Assembly: GCA_041917975.1 (NCBI GenBank)
Contig: JAYRWN010000050.1
Coordinates: forward strand, 1 to 16,518
From: JAYRWN01 sp041917975
GTDB taxonomy: Bacteria > Bacteroidota > Bacteroidia > Chitinophagales > Saprospiraceae
Length of the DNA: 16,518 nt
Direction: 5' to 3'
Below, in pieces: positions 8,201 through 14,881 of the stretch. Within the stretch, counting starts at the first letter, position 1, and each line of letters opens with the position of its first letter. The position numbers and the translations under genes are program-made. Below the pieces are notes generated by a model, which worked only from the letters and a program-made list of their open reading frames with translations, was not told where the DNA came from and ran no database searches.

Positions 8201-8719
8201 CGGACATCTACGGGCTTTAAAGAAACTGTGGATATTAATGTTTTGGTCGAGGAATACCTGCGCCTGGCGTATCACGGTTTGAGAGCAAAGGAAAAATCTT
8301 TTTCGGCTACCTATCACACGCAGTATGATCCGGACGTGGGCGTAATCAATCTGGTGCCCCAGGATATTGGACGCTGCTTGTTGAATATTCTTAATAATGC
8401 TTTTTATGCAGTGAATGAAAGGGCTAAACTAGAACAACAACCGTCATCCGGGCATAACTATCAACCCCACGTCATGATTTCTACAAAAAAACTGGAAAAT
8501 GAGATCGAGATTAAAATTAGCGATAATGGCATGGGGATATCTGCGGATATTATAGACCGCATTTTTCAACCCTTTTTTACGACTAAACCAACGGGGCAGG
8601 GAACAGGATTGGGCCTTAGCCTGGCGCACGATATTATCACCAAAGGACATGGTGGTGATTTAGACGTGGAGTCCGTGCCTGGTCATGGCGCGACTTTCAT
8701 GATTAAACTCCCCTATTAA
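5291..8719 (+). CDS. Propeller-sensor histidine kinase (Reg_prop x14, Y_Y_Y, HisKA, HATPase_c)
   Basis: The ATG at 5291 gives 1142 residues; an in-frame TTG sits just before it at 5288. Residues 1 to about 22 form a signal peptide (cleavage near GGQQ). Residues about 25-680 carry 14 propeller units with L/I-W-V/I-G/A-T cores, the last weak (KIYFGD), followed by a Y_Y_Y domain (about 685-798). A transmembrane helix (about 803-827) has the typical preceding APWWRTWWAY motif, and a charged coiled coil runs to about 885. HisKA contains H903 in AHEIQNP. HATPase_c has its N box at N1035/N1036, DNGMGI as G1, FQPFFTTKP as F box and GQGTGLGLS as G2. The protein should sense an unknown periplasmic ligand and autophosphorylate in the cytoplasm. 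Unlike the hybrid HTCS polysaccharide sensors of Bacteroides, it has no receiver or AraC-type output, so a separate response regulator is needed; none is nearby. All catalytic motifs are intact. Confidence 0.93.
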   Translation: MAFRQWILCNLLSMGVLAAGGQQLPVFNKVIPSFGNFSGIVGGITQDKNGYLWVATSGGLYQYDGYRFKLFVNEPGNANSLSSNILETVYADAHGRIWIATWAEGLDMYDPLTGVFSHFRHDPANPESLCSDTVRTLLVDQQGYLWVGTTGGLDRYDFRTKQFKHYQADVHKPGAISCNRIRKIYQDKSGTLWVATGSVWVNEGGDTDEGGLNRYDPSRDQFVTYKHDPEDGNTLISNKVQGIFEDSRGIFWVGTSGDGLHTMDRKTGRFTRHSYDKHNPQKLSRAPLQGSSRTDHITSITEDGLGQIWIGTLENGLSRHNPQTGVTFHYSSTQQKGVFPDASAWTLFTSADGVFWVGTWQGGLFRYDPYHRAVPFEELGTNTSAFLIDRQGNFWIGTGTGLLKNDALTGKKIIYTHDPHDSSSLTHGFVRSLYEDEQGTVWIGTSNGLNRYVSGTDNFRRFMHDPADPYSIGLGEIFAVAEGGLDSLWVGSDNGLEKMHKNTGQCRHFRNIPEDSTSLSRNDITVLLGTVNQNLWVGTYPKGGLNYLDTKTNKIKRYLPEQTIISVKQSSDQTLWVGTHNNGVYFLRAGEDEFRKFPAEGTGLERTIVFAIQEDQKKNLWVRTETEIYRINPESGMINVFGLRHGVKRNNLNFNQGYRDASGKIYFGDLNGYYVFNPQDYLINNRPPKIILTNLVIEGKNVLPGLNSPLSTIIEEAKLINLAYEQNSFDINFSAIHFADPATNRLFYQMENLDVEWRTALADQQANYYSMPPGKYKFKIRAASGDGMWSEKTVDVVVHAPWWRTWWAYLMYSLTLIMILAVIHRYQKKRVIAAERERAQIRELEQAKIIEVAYQELGVKSVQLEKQKADLQATLDHLKATQTQLVHSEKMASLGELTAGIAHEIQNPLNFVNNFSELNSELLGDLSSAMDQGHADEVKTILSDMKVNLEKVTHHGKRADSIVKGMLLHARTSTGFKETVDINVLVEEYLRLAYHGLRAKEKSFSATYHTQYDPDVGVINLVPQDIGRCLLNILNNAFYAVNERAKLEQQPSSGHNYQPHVMISTKKLENEIEIKISDNGMGISADIIDRIFQPFFTTKPTGQGTGLGLSLAHDIITKGHGGDLDVESVPGHGATFMIKLPY

Positions 8720-8737
8720 AAAATTTCTGGGGGTTTT
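8708..8737 (+). terminator. Possible intrinsic terminator after the propeller kinase
   Basis: CCCC (8710-8713) can pair with GGGG (8729-8732) around an A/T-rich loop and is followed directly by TTTT. The stem is short and overlaps the stop codon. A second small hairpin (ACCTG 8742-8746 / CAGGT 8753-8757) follows. If real, it separates the kinase from the dehydrogenase genes. Confidence 0.3.
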
Positions 8738-8801
8738 ATAAACCTGTTCACGCAGGTATTCCTGAATTAATTTGTTGTATATTTCCTCAAAATCTTTGGT
8801 G

Positions 8802-9320
8802 ATGAACCGACGTGACTCCTTGCGCTATTTAACCCTCAGTGGTGGTGTTTTGATCTCCGGGGTGACCTGGACAGGTTGTGCAGACCTCACTAATCACTAC
8901 TCTTTTTTCACTTCCGAGGAAAATAAGATCATGACGGCCCTGGTTGATACAATCATCCCTGGCGGAGGAACACCAGAGCAGGTTGGAGCTCTGAATCTCG
9001 GGGTGGATGCACTATTAAAACAGATCATTGAAAAGTGCCATCCAGAAGAGACCCACACCCTGGTAAAGTCACAGCTTGGATTATTAAATACAGGAGCCAA
9101 GACCAAATATCAAAAACCCTTTTTTGAGTGTTCCCAGGAAAACAAAGAAGTATTATTAAGTGATTGGCGGGCAGCTGATCAAGAAGAAAAAAAGAAATTT
9201 TTTGATCTGATCAAATCACAAACCATGATGATCTACCGGACCTCTGAAAAAATCCTGGTGGAAAATTATGGATATGAATTGGCGCCGGGGAGATATTTAG
9301 GTTGTGTGAAGGTAGGATAA
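8802..9320 (+). CDS. Gluconate 2-dehydrogenase subunit 3 family protein (small subunit, Tat signal)
   Basis: The start chosen is ATG 8802, giving 172 residues beginning MNRRDSLRYLTLSGG; an upstream in-frame TTG at 8772 would bury the signal. NRRDSLRYL fits a twin-arginine signal. The hydrophobic stretch after it ends in WTGC (Cys26), which also resembles a lipobox, so the product may be a Tat-exported lipoprotein. The mature part contains EENKIMTALVDTIIPGGGTP, the typical beginning of the Gluconate_2-dh3 family. Known relatives are small partners of GMC-type FAD dehydrogenases. They carry the Tat signal for the pair and assist maturation; they have no catalytic site of their own. The catalytic partner starts 25 bases downstream and has no export signal, which fits hitchhiker export. 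A TATATTTC at 8778-8785 might be a -7 element, but a matching -33 box is not clear. Confidence 0.88.
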   Translation: MNRRDSLRYLTLSGGVLISGVTWTGCADLTNHYSFFTSEENKIMTALVDTIIPGGGTPEQVGALNLGVDALLKQIIEKCHPEETHTLVKSQLGLLNTGAKTKYQKPFFECSQENKEVLLSDWRAADQEEKKKFFDLIKSQTMMIYRTSEKILVENYGYELAPGRYLGCVKVG

Positions 9321-9345
9321 TAGGTTAAATTAATCGGCTGAAAAA

Positions 9346-11043
9346 ATGTTAGAAGATTCTAAAATCAAACGTACTTATGATGCTATTGTCATCGGCTCCG
9401 GGGCCAGCGGCGGTTGGGCAGCCAAGGAGCTCTGTGATCATGGCCTGAAAACCCTGGTGTTGGAACGGGGACGGGATGTACAGCATATTAAAGATTACCC
9501 GACGGCTTCCAAAGCCCCCTGGGAGTTTGCCTACCGGGGCATGGTGCCGATGGATCAACGCAGAGGCTTTGAAAGTCAGCGGTTCTTTCGGGCGGAGACC
9601 TTTCACTGGGCGTTACCGGATGATGAGCAGCCTTTTATTCAGGAAAAACCTTTCCGCTGGTATCGCGGCTATCATGTCGGAGGGAAGTCCCTGTTGTGGG
9701 CCAGGCAAACCCAGCGCTGGAGTGATCACGACTTTACGGGTCCTGCCCGGGACGGATTTGCCATAGATTGGCCTATTCGTTATGCCGATTTAGAGCCATG
9801 GTACAGCCATGTGGAAAAATTTGCCGGCATTTGTGGCCACCGGGACGGATTACCCGAATTGCCGGATAGCGAGGTCATGCCGGGATTTGAATTAAATTGT
9901 TTGGAACAACATTTTAAGGAGACCTTACAAAAACATTACGGTACTGCGCGCCATTTGATCCAGGCCCGCGCTGCCCACATCACGGATCCACAGACTATCC
10001 ATGCAGAACAAGGCCGCTCGCGCTGCATGAGTCAGAATATGTGTAACCGCGGTTGTAAGTTTGGGGCTTATTTCAGCAGCAATGCATCCACTATTCCCTG
10101 GGCCATGAAAACCGGACAACTCACCATGCGTCCGCATGCGGTTGTGCATTCGATTATCTATGATGAAGATAAAGGCAAAGCGACCGGTGTGCGGGTCGTG
10201 GATGCGCTCACCAAAGAAACGATAGACTATTATGGCCGGATCATTTTTGTCAATGCGTCCACGCTCAACAGTAATTTAATTTTGTTGAATTCCACGTCTT
10301 CCAGATTTCCGCAAGGTCTGGGAAATGACCATGGCCTATTGGGTAAATATATAGCCTGGCATAATTATCGCGGCAAGGCTAACGCTGCGTATGAAGGTTT
10401 CCAGGATAATAAGACGGACGGGCGCAACCCCAGCAATGCTTATATGCCTAATTTTCGCAACCTTAAAGGTCAGGAGACGGATTTCCTGCGCGGATATGCC
10501 ATCGGCATTGGTGGAGGCCGTTCGATGCAAGCAGATACAGAGCCGATTGGTCATCAATTGAGAGAAAACATCCTTCACCCCAAATACGGTTCCTGGCATT
10601 TAGCGGCTTGGATGATGGGCGAATGTGTGCCTATTGAATCCAATCATGTACGCCTGAGCGCCGATCAGAAAGATAAATATGGCATCCCGCAACTGATCGT
10701 GTCCTGTGACTGGACGGAAAATGACGATAAAATGGTGCAGGATTTTATTGATCAATGTCAGGAAATGTTTGCAAAAGCCGGGTGTATAAACATTGAAGCT
10801 AATGATACAAAAAGCCCTCCAGGTGCGGACATCCATGAGATGGGCGGGGTGCGCATGGGCCGGGATCCTAAAACGTCTTTACTGAATGCCTGGAATCAAC
10901 TGCACGCCTGTCCCAATGTTTTTGTAACCGATGGTGCCTGTATGACTTCTACCGGTACCCAGAACCCAACCTTGACCTTTATGGCTCTGACCGCCCGGGC
11001 GGCCAATTATGCGGTCAGCGAATTAAACAAACAAAATTTATAG
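9346..11043 (+). CDS. GMC-family FAD dehydrogenase, catalytic subunit (sugar/glycoside oxidation likely)
   Basis: The 565-residue product starts with a Rossmann FAD-binding motif (IGSGASGG, residues 16-23, then VLERG). The C-terminal half has the GMC catalytic pair: H497 in DIHEMGGVRMG and N540 in TGTQNPTLT. There is no signal peptide. C227, C233 and C237 (CMSQNMCNRGC) have the same spacing as the three cysteines reported to hold a [3Fe-4S] cluster in the catalytic subunit of bacterial FAD glucose dehydrogenase. This suggests a dehydrogenase passing electrons out through a cluster, not an oxygen-using oxidase. Relatives oxidise gluconate, sorbitol, fructose, glucose, or the C3 hydroxyl of glycosides. 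The exact substrate cannot be read from the sequence. The small Tat subunit is directly upstream, and an isomerase-like barrel follows 710 bp later. The cytochrome c that usually completes the complex is not in the window. Confidence 0.92.
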   Translation: MLEDSKIKRTYDAIVIGSGASGGWAAKELCDHGLKTLVLERGRDVQHIKDYPTASKAPWEFAYRGMVPMDQRRGFESQRFFRAETFHWALPDDEQPFIQEKPFRWYRGYHVGGKSLLWARQTQRWSDHDFTGPARDGFAIDWPIRYADLEPWYSHVEKFAGICGHRDGLPELPDSEVMPGFELNCLEQHFKETLQKHYGTARHLIQARAAHITDPQTIHAEQGRSRCMSQNMCNRGCKFGAYFSSNASTIPWAMKTGQLTMRPHAVVHSIIYDEDKGKATGVRVVDALTKETIDYYGRIIFVNASTLNSNLILLNSTSSRFPQGLGNDHGLLGKYIAWHNYRGKANAAYEGFQDNKTDGRNPSNAYMPNFRNLKGQETDFLRGYAIGIGGGRSMQADTEPIGHQLRENILHPKYGSWHLAAWMMGECVPIESNHVRLSADQKDKYGIPQLIVSCDWTENDDKMVQDFIDQCQEMFAKAGCINIEANDTKSPPGADIHEMGGVRMGRDPKTSLLNAWNQLHACPNVFVTDGACMTSTGTQNPTLTFMALTARAANYAVSELNKQNL

Positions 11044-11046
11044 AAT

Positions 11047-11271
11047 TAGGCCTTAGGAGTTAGGAATTAGTAAATTATCAATAAAATGTTGTCCAAAAAT
11101 GTCAAAATATTTAAACTCATGTTGACCGTAGTGACGATATCTAAACTTCTGTTTATAGATTTCTCCATTCGCCTAAAAATATTTCCTACTATTATAATAT
11201 TATTAATTGGTGAAGCATGAAATTTCTGATAAAATTCCGGAAAGCTCAGTCGAAATGACATTATTTTTGTT
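11047..11271. repeat. Intergenic repeat module, copy A
   Basis: The module begins with TTAGG/TTAGGAATTAG heptad-like sequence (about 11046-11070) and continues with taaattatcaataaaatgtt. It contains a decayed hairpin (atgttgaccgtagtgacgatat) and ends with ctcagtcgaaatgacatt (about 11245-11262). Copy B has the same order of parts. No coding potential is evident. Boundaries are approximate. Confidence 0.5.
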
Positions 11272-11282
11272 TCCTCTTCGGT

Positions 11283-11602
11283 TTAGGATTTAGGAATTAA
11301 GAATTAGTAACTTATCAATAAAATGTTGACCCAAAATGGCAAAATATTTAATGACATGTCGACCGTAGCGGAGACATCCACTGAGTGTGAGTTAGAGTGT
11401 GGGTGTGAGTGTCTAAAAAAATTAAAATTAATTATCAGTGATGTTAATATTAGGACAACCAATCTGTTTTATAGACATCTAAATGACGCAAATAGATTTC
11501 TCTATTCTTATAACCCATTTATTCTATTTTGATTGATTATACGATGAAGAATAGAATTCTAATAAAAATGTCGGTAGACTCAGTCGAAATGACATTTTTT
11601 AG
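11283..11602. repeat. Intergenic repeat module, copy B, with hairpin
   Basis: Copy B repeats the layout of copy A: TTAGGATTTAGGAATTAAG, then taacttatcaataaaatgtt 237 bp after its counterpart, then an intact hairpin, then ctcagtcgaaatgacatt (about 11577-11594). The interior is longer than in A and includes a GTGAGTG-rich run (about 11381-11412). A 69-codon frame across it (11323-11532) follows the repeat and has no protein-like character. Similar hairpin-bearing repeats are scattered in many Bacteroidota genomes; their role is not established. Confidence 0.5.
11356..11377. repeat. Short hairpin in repeat copy B
   Basis: ATGTC (11356-11360) pairs with GACAT (11373-11377). Inside, CCG and CGG pair around a TAG loop, leaving a small internal loop. 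There is no T-run after it, so it is not a classical terminator. Confidence 0.45.
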
Positions 11603-11678
11603 ATTCCAGTTTAGCGCAGGAATTATGAATGAGGAATTGGTAATGAGAAAATAATAAATAATTTAAATAATTTGTAAA

Positions 11679-11711
11679 ATTAGGAATTAGGAATTAGGAA
11701 TTAGGAATTAG
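11679..11711. repeat. Heptanucleotide tandem repeat, GGAATTA x about 4.7
   Basis: The unit GGAATTA (TTAGGAA in another phase) is repeated perfectly over 33 bases. The same heptad occurs in partial form at the starts of repeat copies A and B. It lies about 40 bases upstream of the isomerase-like gene, where copy-number change by slippage could alter promoter spacing. Confidence 0.75.
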
Positions 11712-11753
11712 CAACGACTTAAATAATCATATAACATTTATAAAATATAAAAA

Positions 11754-12620
11754 ATGAAAAAGATGCCTTACCTGTTATTCATCGTAACTATGATTTTCAG
11801 CCTGAATGGTTGGGCTCAAAAACCTAAAAAGGGGGATCCGGTATTCGTAGCACCTCTGGGGGTTCAGACTTATTCTTTTCGCAATTATTTCCCCAAGGAT
11901 TTTATCGGCACGTTGGATCGCATCAAAGAAATGGGTTTTAAAGAAATAGAAGGTGGAGGGGGCCGTATTCCGGCGGAGGAATTTAAACGGCTTTGTGCTG
12001 AGCGCGGCATCAGTATTCCCGCTACCGGATGTGGATTTGAGCAATTGGAAAAGGATCCGATGGCCATTGTACAAGCGGCAAAGGCTCTCGGAGCCAAGTA
12101 TGTGATGTGTGCCTGGGTGCCACATGATAAAGGAAAATTTAATCTGGACAATGCTAAAAAAACCGTGGAGGTATTTAACGCCGGGGGGAAGGTGCTGGCG
12201 GATCATGGCATCACCTTTTGTTACCATGCCCATGGTTATGAATTTCAGCCTTATGGCAAAAAAGAAACTTTGCTGGATTACCTCATTCAAAATACGGACC
12301 CCCGTTATGTTTCCTTTGAAATGGATATATTCTGGATTCATTTCGGCGGCGGCGACCCGGTGAAATTGATGAAAAAATATCCTGAGCGTTGGAAACTGAT
12401 GCACGTCAAAGACATGAAAAAAGGCACGCCCAAAGATTTAACCGGCCTGACTGCAGTGGACAATGATGTCACTTTAGGTACGGGAGAACTGGATCTGCCA
12501 GCCATCCTAAAAATGGCCCGCAAGATTGGTGTAGCTCATTATTTTATCGAAGATGAAAGCAATGATGTGCTCAATCAGGTGCCGAAAAGCATAGAGTACC
12601 TGCGGAGTTTAAAATATTAA
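11754..12620 (+). CDS. Exported sugar phosphate isomerase/epimerase-like TIM barrel (AP_endonuc_2 fold)
   Basis: The 288-residue product has a signal peptide (residues 1 to about 21, MKKMPYLLFIVTMIF then NGWAQ), so it acts in the periplasm and is unlikely to use phosphorylated sugars despite the family name. The rest fits the xylose-isomerase-like TIM barrel: VQTYSFRNYF at strand 1, EIEGGGG at strand 2, CYHAHGYEF (H158, H160), FEMDIFWIH (E189, D191), HVKD (H217) and FIEDES (E266). The acidic and histidine residues at strand ends are the likely divalent-metal ligands. In Bacteroidota, such exported barrels often accompany GMC dehydrogenases and hydrolases that process 3-keto-sugars. Here it follows the dehydrogenase pair at 8802-11043, and a role in isomerising or cleaving an oxidised sugar is inferred from that. 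The 710-bp repeat-rich gap suggests it has its own promoter. Confidence 0.88.
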   Translation: MKKMPYLLFIVTMIFSLNGWAQKPKKGDPVFVAPLGVQTYSFRNYFPKDFIGTLDRIKEMGFKEIEGGGGRIPAEEFKRLCAERGISIPATGCGFEQLEKDPMAIVQAAKALGAKYVMCAWVPHDKGKFNLDNAKKTVEVFNAGGKVLADHGITFCYHAHGYEFQPYGKKETLLDYLIQNTDPRYVSFEMDIFWIHFGGGDPVKLMKKYPERWKLMHVKDMKKGTPKDLTGLTAVDNDVTLGTGELDLPAILKMARKIGVAHYFIEDESNDVLNQVPKSIEYLRSLKY

Positions 12621-12697
12621 GACATTCCATTGGTCTGCCAACACGTATTGAGGATGGGTAAATTCATTTTTCACCTGTTTTATAAAATTCCAGTGGA

Positions 12698-14656
12698 ATG
12701 AAAGGAATTATCCTGGTGGGTTGGTTACTCCTGTGGCATACGTTATATCTGTCTGGTCAAGGCCTGCAAATTGACGAACTTAAACGTTCAATAAATCAAG
12801 GGAAGGATGACACCGCTAAAGTTTTGTTGCTCGTTGAATTAAGCGAAGCACTGGTACGTCTTAATCCTGATTCTGCTTTACATTATTTATTGTTAGCCAA
12901 TGAACTCTCAAATCAGCTGAATTATCGCAAGGGGAAATTATACTGTTCAGCCGCGGAAGGAAGATGGCTATGGGCGACCGGAGAATATTACAGGGCTATA
13001 GAGTTGCTAATCCCTCTGGAAAAAGAAGCGGAAGCAGCAGGCGATGCTAAATTATGCAACAACCTGTTTGGTTGTATAGCGGATAATTTTCGTGATCAGG
13101 GTGATTATGTTAATGCGCTGCTCTATCATAAAAAGGGCGAACAATGGGCCTCTGCCGTATTTCAAAGTGCATGCCCTTTTTGTAGAATTTTCCATGCTGT
13201 ATTCGCCCTGGATTACTTGTATCTAAGTCAACCCGATACAGCTTTAGCACTGATTAGAAAAGGGCTTAATTATCCACCAGATTATAATTTTGAGGGGTGG
13301 CCGTTTTTTGTGGCTGGCAGAATTTATGCAGCCCATCAGAAATACGATTCTGCACTAATTTATTTAACTCGGAGTGTGGATCTATTGACCAAGGAGCAAA
13401 ACTTAAAAGATGCCACGGATGCTTACAACCATATAGCTTCAATTTATCAAATAAAAGGACTCCCGGATTCTGCCGTATATTATTTAAAAAAATCGCTAGA
13501 TCAAGCAGAAACTAATAAATTTATCAAAGAGGCTATGGAAGCCAGTTTTCACCTGGCCCGGGTTTATGAAACCTTGCAGGCTGACTCCGCGCTGTATTAT
13601 TATAAAGAAGGCCTGCTGATGAAAGATAGTGTTTATAGCGGTGAAAAACAGCGAAGAATACTCTATACCCAATTTACGGAGAAATTACGTGTGCGGGAAA
13701 TTGAAAACGAAAGAATAAAAAATCGCAACAGAGTTAAAATTTCTGCGCTGTTGGCCCTGTTAACGGTGTTACTTATCAGCGGGTTTATGCTGTGGAGAAA
13801 TAACCAAATAAAACAGGATAAAAATCGTCTATTGGTTAAAAAAAATAAGGAGATTGAAGAGACTTTAAAAAAACTCCAATCCACCCAGACCCAACTGATA
13901 CAGGCAGAGAAAATGGCCAGCTTGGGCGAATTGACTGCGGGTATTGCTCATGAAATTCAAAACCCGTTAAATTTTGTGAATAATTTTGCGGAGGTGAATG
14001 CGGAGTTGGCTGATGAGTTGCTGGAAGCAGCCCAGAAAGAGCAATTGGATGAGGTGAAAAATCTGGCGCAGGACATCAAACAAAATCAGGAAAAGATAGC
14101 GTTACATGGGCGGCGGGCCGATACGATAGTCAAAAACATGTTACAACATTCGCGCAGTAATACCGGCGCTAAAGAGCCCACGGATATTAATGCTTTATGC
14201 GAGGAGTATATGCGTATAAGTTATCATGGATTAAGGGCTAAGGATACCAGTTTTTATGCCAAATACCGTGTAGAGTTGGATCCTGCAGTAGGCCTGATTC
14301 CTTTAAATGCCCAGGATATCGGGCGGGTCATCTTAAACTTATTAAATAATGCGTTTTATGCGGTGAACCAAAAAGCGAAACAGCATATAGGGGGCTACGA
14401 ACCGCAGGTGATCATCCGCACTCTGCGCAACCCAGAACAGGTCATCATCAGGGTGGAAGATAACGGCGGGGGAATTCCGGAAGAATTAAAGGCCAAAATC
14501 TTCCAGCCTTTTTTTACCACCAAGCCCACCGGGGAGGGAACAGGATTAGGATTAAGTTTAGCATACGATATAGTGACCAAAGGACATGGCGGGGAATTGA
14601 ACGTAGAAACGGAGAAAGGTGCAGGGACAACTTTTATTATCTCATTACCTTCTTAA
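12698..14656 (+). CDS. TPR-sensor histidine kinase
   Basis: The 652-residue product begins with a signal peptide (about residues 1-21). Residues about 25-330 are periplasmic tetratricopeptide-like repeats with recurring DSALxYL/Y patterns (for example DSALHYLLLAN, DSALIYLTRSV, DSAVYYLKKSL, DSALYYYKEGL). One transmembrane helix lies at about 348-367, followed by a coiled coil (about 368-400). HisKA has H418 in AHEIQNP. HATPase_c has its N box at N550/N551, EDNGGGIP as G1, FQPFFTTKP as F box and GEGTGLGLS as G2, so the kinase should be active. There is no receiver or DNA-binding domain. The catalytic core is closely similar to that of the propeller kinase at 5291-8719, while the sensors are unrelated, which points to sensor exchange on a common core. 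It starts 77 bases after the isomerase-like gene and could be transcribed with it. Confidence 0.92.
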   Translation: MKGIILVGWLLLWHTLYLSGQGLQIDELKRSINQGKDDTAKVLLLVELSEALVRLNPDSALHYLLLANELSNQLNYRKGKLYCSAAEGRWLWATGEYYRAIELLIPLEKEAEAAGDAKLCNNLFGCIADNFRDQGDYVNALLYHKKGEQWASAVFQSACPFCRIFHAVFALDYLYLSQPDTALALIRKGLNYPPDYNFEGWPFFVAGRIYAAHQKYDSALIYLTRSVDLLTKEQNLKDATDAYNHIASIYQIKGLPDSAVYYLKKSLDQAETNKFIKEAMEASFHLARVYETLQADSALYYYKEGLLMKDSVYSGEKQRRILYTQFTEKLRVREIENERIKNRNRVKISALLALLTVLLISGFMLWRNNQIKQDKNRLLVKKNKEIEETLKKLQSTQTQLIQAEKMASLGELTAGIAHEIQNPLNFVNNFAEVNAELADELLEAAQKEQLDEVKNLAQDIKQNQEKIALHGRRADTIVKNMLQHSRSNTGAKEPTDINALCEEYMRISYHGLRAKDTSFYAKYRVELDPAVGLIPLNAQDIGRVILNLLNNAFYAVNQKAKQHIGGYEPQVIIRTLRNPEQVIIRVEDNGGGIPEELKAKIFQPFFTTKPTGEGTGLGLSLAYDIVTKGHGGELNVETEKGAGTTFIISLPS

Positions 14657-14695
14657 GAATTGATGAATCTTTAACTTTTGCAGTTTAACAGTCGA

Positions 14696-14872
14696 ATGAT
14701 GTTTGGGTATAAGAAATTATCTTTTATTAGATTATGGCGGTTAATTCTTCTACTATTTCTAAATTATTCGTCGGGTATTTACGGCCAACTTAATTTTAAT
14801 AACCTTACGCAATACACCGAAGGGGATGGCGTGCCCGGTGAAGCGATGATCATGCTGATAAAATTCATTTGA
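14696..14872 (+). pseudogene. 5' relic of a propeller-sensor gene
   Basis: From ATG 14696 (or 14699) the frame encodes a signal peptide (RLWRLILLLFLNYSSGIYGQ), then FNNLTQYTEGDGVPGE, which resembles the start of a first Reg_prop blade, and ends at TGA 14870-14872. Just after, in another frame, ADKIHLKIKYADGAKV is reminiscent of a decayed blade (compare the usual EDK...GNLWIGT...GV.). I infer a sensor gene broken by frameshift and by loss of everything after its first blade. It could be translated as a 58-residue secreted peptide, but there is no sign that this is functional. Confidence 0.5.
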
Positions 14873-14881
14873 AAATTAAAT

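Noticed and set aside
5291..8719. Propeller kinase considered as a hybrid HTCS polysaccharide-utilisation regulator
   Set aside because: The sensor layout fits, but the protein ends at HATPase_c. There is no receiver or AraC-type DNA-binding domain, and no SusC/SusD genes are in the window.
8772..8801. Upstream TTG start for the small dehydrogenase subunit
   Set aside because: It would add ten residues before the twin-arginine motif. ATG 8802 puts the motif at the N-terminus, as expected.
11323..11532. Open frame of 69 codons on the + strand
   Set aside because: It lies entirely inside repeat copy B, with an odd composition caused by the GTGAGTG run. It has no protein-like features.
11679..11711. 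Heptamer array considered as CRISPR-like
   Set aside because: The units are 7 bp with no spacers and no cas genes nearby, so it is a simple tandem repeat.
11775..12404. Minus-strand open frame of 209 codons opposite the isomerase-like gene
   Set aside because: The + strand frame has a signal peptide and conserved barrel motifs. The antisense frame has no recognisable family and is a codon-bias shadow.
14678..14695. Upstream TTG start for the first broken sensor
   Set aside because: Two ATG codons follow at 14696 and 14699, directly before a normal signal peptide, so the TTG is unnecessary.
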